Source: Azolla pinnata
Lineage: Eukaryota; Streptophyta; Polypodiopsida; Salviniales; Salviniaceae
Length of the DNA: 64,000 bases
Direction of reading: 5' to 3'
NCBI GenBank assembly: GCA_037176905.1
Contig: JBBBWG010010223.1
Span: forward strand, 1-64,000
A program made the translations under genes and the position numbers. Positions within the stretch are counted from its first letter, which is position 1. The number at the start of each line of letters is the position of its first letter. This document shows positions 61,601-64,000 of the stretch, piece after piece. Under the pieces are notes generated by a model that did not search any database, was not told the origin of the DNA, and saw only the letters and a list, made by a program, of their open reading frames with translations.

Positions 61601-63990
61601 ATAAGATGTAAGAAATGTGAAGAGAAACATGGAATAGTAATAAATAATCAACTAATGGGACATACTTATACAGATGAGTGACATCACTCCAGTGCTAATC
61701 CCTTGAAATTCAAGAATACTATGCAAGCTACTCCCAACCTTAACAAGGGGTGTGAAATTACTTACCATGGAGTTCAAGTTACAAAATTGAACCAAGACAT
61801 CAACTTGACTTGTGGTTGTACATTTTATGTATTAATACTCAGAAGACCAGTGAAAAATGAATATATAAATGCATATAAAAAAGAGTATTTGATCCTGTAT
61901 AATGAAGAAGTGAATAGAACATGAATCAGACTCCACATAATATAAATGAACATCTGCAAGCCACCTGAAACGAAGATACATTATTTTGCACAGATACAGG
62001 ATGAATTAACTTACAAAGCACAAGTAATTCAGGATGTATCACAATATCCACAAACAACAGAGAACCCTGAATTAGATCATAGACCATATACCATTCTAGT
62101 AAAAATACGTCCAGATCTACTGTGAATTTCGATGAAGTAAGTGTCAGTTGTATACTGGTATAACAATTCACATACTTATGCATAACAAAGAAATTCCGAT
62201 AAAACAAATATTGAAGTACAGGAAAACCAACCCTGCGAGGATCATACTGAATCTCCTTATGCTTTCCGCAGTCTATGACATATACCACATCCTCAATTGT
62301 TATACTCGTCTCTGCAATGTCTGTTGCTACCACAACCTGATGAACAAGATTGATCAAATTGTAATCGCAAGACTGAGAAAAATTTTAAAAACCAGAAAGT
62401 AAATGTATCTGCATATTTCAGCCAGATTTTGCGAGGACAGTTGAACAACTCATCCCGTGCACTTCAATGACAACCAAGACAAGGTTTTTATTCATAGTCA
62501 GCAGTACAAAGTCAAGATATGCAATGAGCAAGATATCTAATCTAGACTTCTCAGCTTGGTGAACTGACAGAAGGATTACATCCATGAGATAATCGTTCTA
62601 TCTACTAGAACTGAGGACAGTGCAGTAAAGCAAATTGTAAATATCATAGCTTCATTGTAGCAGAGTATATTGTAAATATCATAATTTTCTGGAAGGGGCA
62701 CGTTGATATCTTGATCACGTTGGAAGCAATGAGTTTTTATCAAGGCAAATATGACTTATTTGGGTCCAGTCTGCCGTTTATAGGAGAAAACATTTGTTGG
62801 CAGATTTAAGCCACTGATTTGAATTGGTTATAGTACAGTTGGGTTTGCTCTAGAGAGCTTTGGCTCAAAAGAAACTCTCTATAGGGTAAACAGAAAAACA
62901 AAATATGCTACATCTAATTACCTAGTAGATGACCTCGACCACCAAAATATCCTATCCACCAACATACCCTACCCCGATTTAATCATAAAAAATAATCCAA
63001 TCAATTTAAAAATTAACTATCAACACCATAATCACCACAGAGTTGGGGCCCTAGATCAGTTTTTAATTGTGTTATTGAGATAAGAGGCCACTACCTATTA
63101 AAAATAATGATGGATTTATTGTGACAGAGACATTGGTATTGAAACAACAAACAACAAACATCCTTAATTGAAGATGATAGTGAATAAGCAATGATCGATA
63201 GAAAATACTAAGTTCTAATCCATTGTTGAAACACCTATCTCACCATCTACTGATCATTAACTGCAACATGAAATGCATATACATGATCAGAGATAAAGGA
63301 TGGATGCATGATGAGCACTGACAAGCAACAGACAAGCTGATGTACAAGTTTGTGGAGGTAGAATGGTTTGCTATATTTGGATCCATTCGAATTCCTAGAG
63401 AAATTCACCCAAAGATAGCGAATGAATGCACCTAAACCCTAACTGCTACAGTGGGGGACATCAATGATGCTTGCACTGTTCAGGAATTTGTATACACTCG
63501 TGCAACATCAACAAGACAAATTATATTAACTAGATCACTAGACATTAAGCCCAAAATAGGGCAAATAACGGTACATTGGGGACATCACTGATGCTTGCAC
63601 TATTAAGGAATCTGTATACACTCTTGCAAAGTCTACAAGCTAGATAATTTTCAGTTTTTCATTGTTTCTAGTTCAATAAATTATATTAACTAGATCAGTA
63701 GACATTAAGCCCAAAATAGGGCAAGTAACTAGCAGAATACCCTTAAAAGAGTATCGACAAGCATCCTTTAAATATCAATAAAAAAAGTGTATCCCAGCTG
63801 TTGAAGGCATAGAAGACACTCATTTTGAGAAAGCCACCACAATATAATTGTTCACAAGCACTCTAAATCGGGCATCTTTGTTAGGAATCTAACCTTACGA
63901 ACACCAGCAGGGGGTATCTCAAAAGCCTTCTGTTGCTCAATAACAGAAACAGAAGAATGCAAAGGGATTATCCAATCTGCCGCCACACCA
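58682..63990 (-). CDS. DExH-box RNA helicase, DExH7/DHX29-like (3' part)
   Basis: C-terminal part of a superfamily-2 ATP-dependent RNA helicase; DHX29 relatives assist ribosome scanning on structured leaders. Exons in transcript order: 63990-63894 (partial at the window edge), 62336-62232, 61503-61363, 61284-61195, 61107-61051, 60928-60845, 60756-60658, 60565-60419, 60339-60269, 60175-60115, 60040-59948, 59865-59650, 59215-59123, 59016-58894, 58762-58682. About 520 residues join in frame. Visible are motif [12 protein letters not shown], motif [10 protein letters not shown], the winged-helix and ratchet (HA2) region ([20 protein letters not shown] ... [20 protein letters not shown]), [13 protein letters not shown], and the OB-fold end ([35 protein letters not shown]). 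Motif I and the DExH box lie beyond 64000. The exon ending LHE (61051) has a GC donor (GAG|GCAAGC). The tail ALFKEL-like [13 protein letters not shown] matches the Arabidopsis DExH7 C-terminus. Confidence 0.95.
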
Positions 63991-64000
63991 CTGAAATGTT

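Overview
This is nuclear DNA of a land plant. Genes are intron-rich, with plant-specific protein types (plant TOM20 with a C-terminal anchor, an AtC3H46-type CCCH/LOTUS/RRM protein, a clade-B PP2C, a decayed PPR gene), and telomere-like repeats are of the plant TTTAGGG type. The abundance of simple repeats, the PPR remnant and the presence of an IRG-type GTPase make a fern or lycophyte (or another non-flowering plant) my preferred guess. That is inference only; nothing in the window fixes the species.

Layout, left to right. An AT-rich dispersed repeat and a 26-bp minisatellite precede RAD51 (1097-3748, +, 9 exons). RAD51 runs tail-to-tail with TOM20 (8649-4778, -, 6 exons). From 8.8 to 23.3 kb there is no intact gene: tandem duplications, a telomere-derived composite satellite (about 9.96-10.96 kb), a 111-bp tandem repeat, a broken PPR gene (12.3-12.85 kb), a very large ATC/ACC/TTC microsatellite (16.17-17.14 kb), at least three copies of the AT-rich dispersed family, and a 600-bp polypurine minisatellite that flips to polypyrimidine at a palindrome near 23,300. 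Then come the CCCH-LOTUS-RRM gene (24384-29363, +, 8 exons), an IRG-type GTPase gene (32501-30788, -, 2 exons), a SCO1/HCC1 copper chaperone (38179-33748, -, 7 exons) and a two-RRM glycine-rich RNA-binding protein (42523-39764, -, 2 exons). An AT-rich stretch with an old, broken Ty3/gypsy chromovirus remnant (44.6-46.4 kb) follows. Next are a PP2C phosphatase (49563-51795, +, 4 exons) with a long GAA tract just upstream of its start, a large low-complexity predicted protein of unknown function ending in 20-residue repeats (53831-56940, +), and the 3' part of a DExH-box RNA helicase of the DExH7/DHX29 type (58682 to beyond the right edge, -, at least 15 exons).

The genes are ordinary single-copy housekeeping or regulatory loci with no evident shared pathway. 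RAD51 acts in homologous recombination, TOM20 and SCO1 in mitochondria, C3H, RRM and DExH proteins on RNA, and PP2C in MAP-kinase signalling. I see no operon-like logic and no convincing new multi-gene system. The items most worth attention are the plant IRG-type GTPase, whose intron is packed with telomere repeats reaching its 5' splice site, and three GC-AG introns among about 46 deduced. The exon maps were made by hand from protein similarity and splice phase. Every joined exon set keeps frame, but no transcript data were available.
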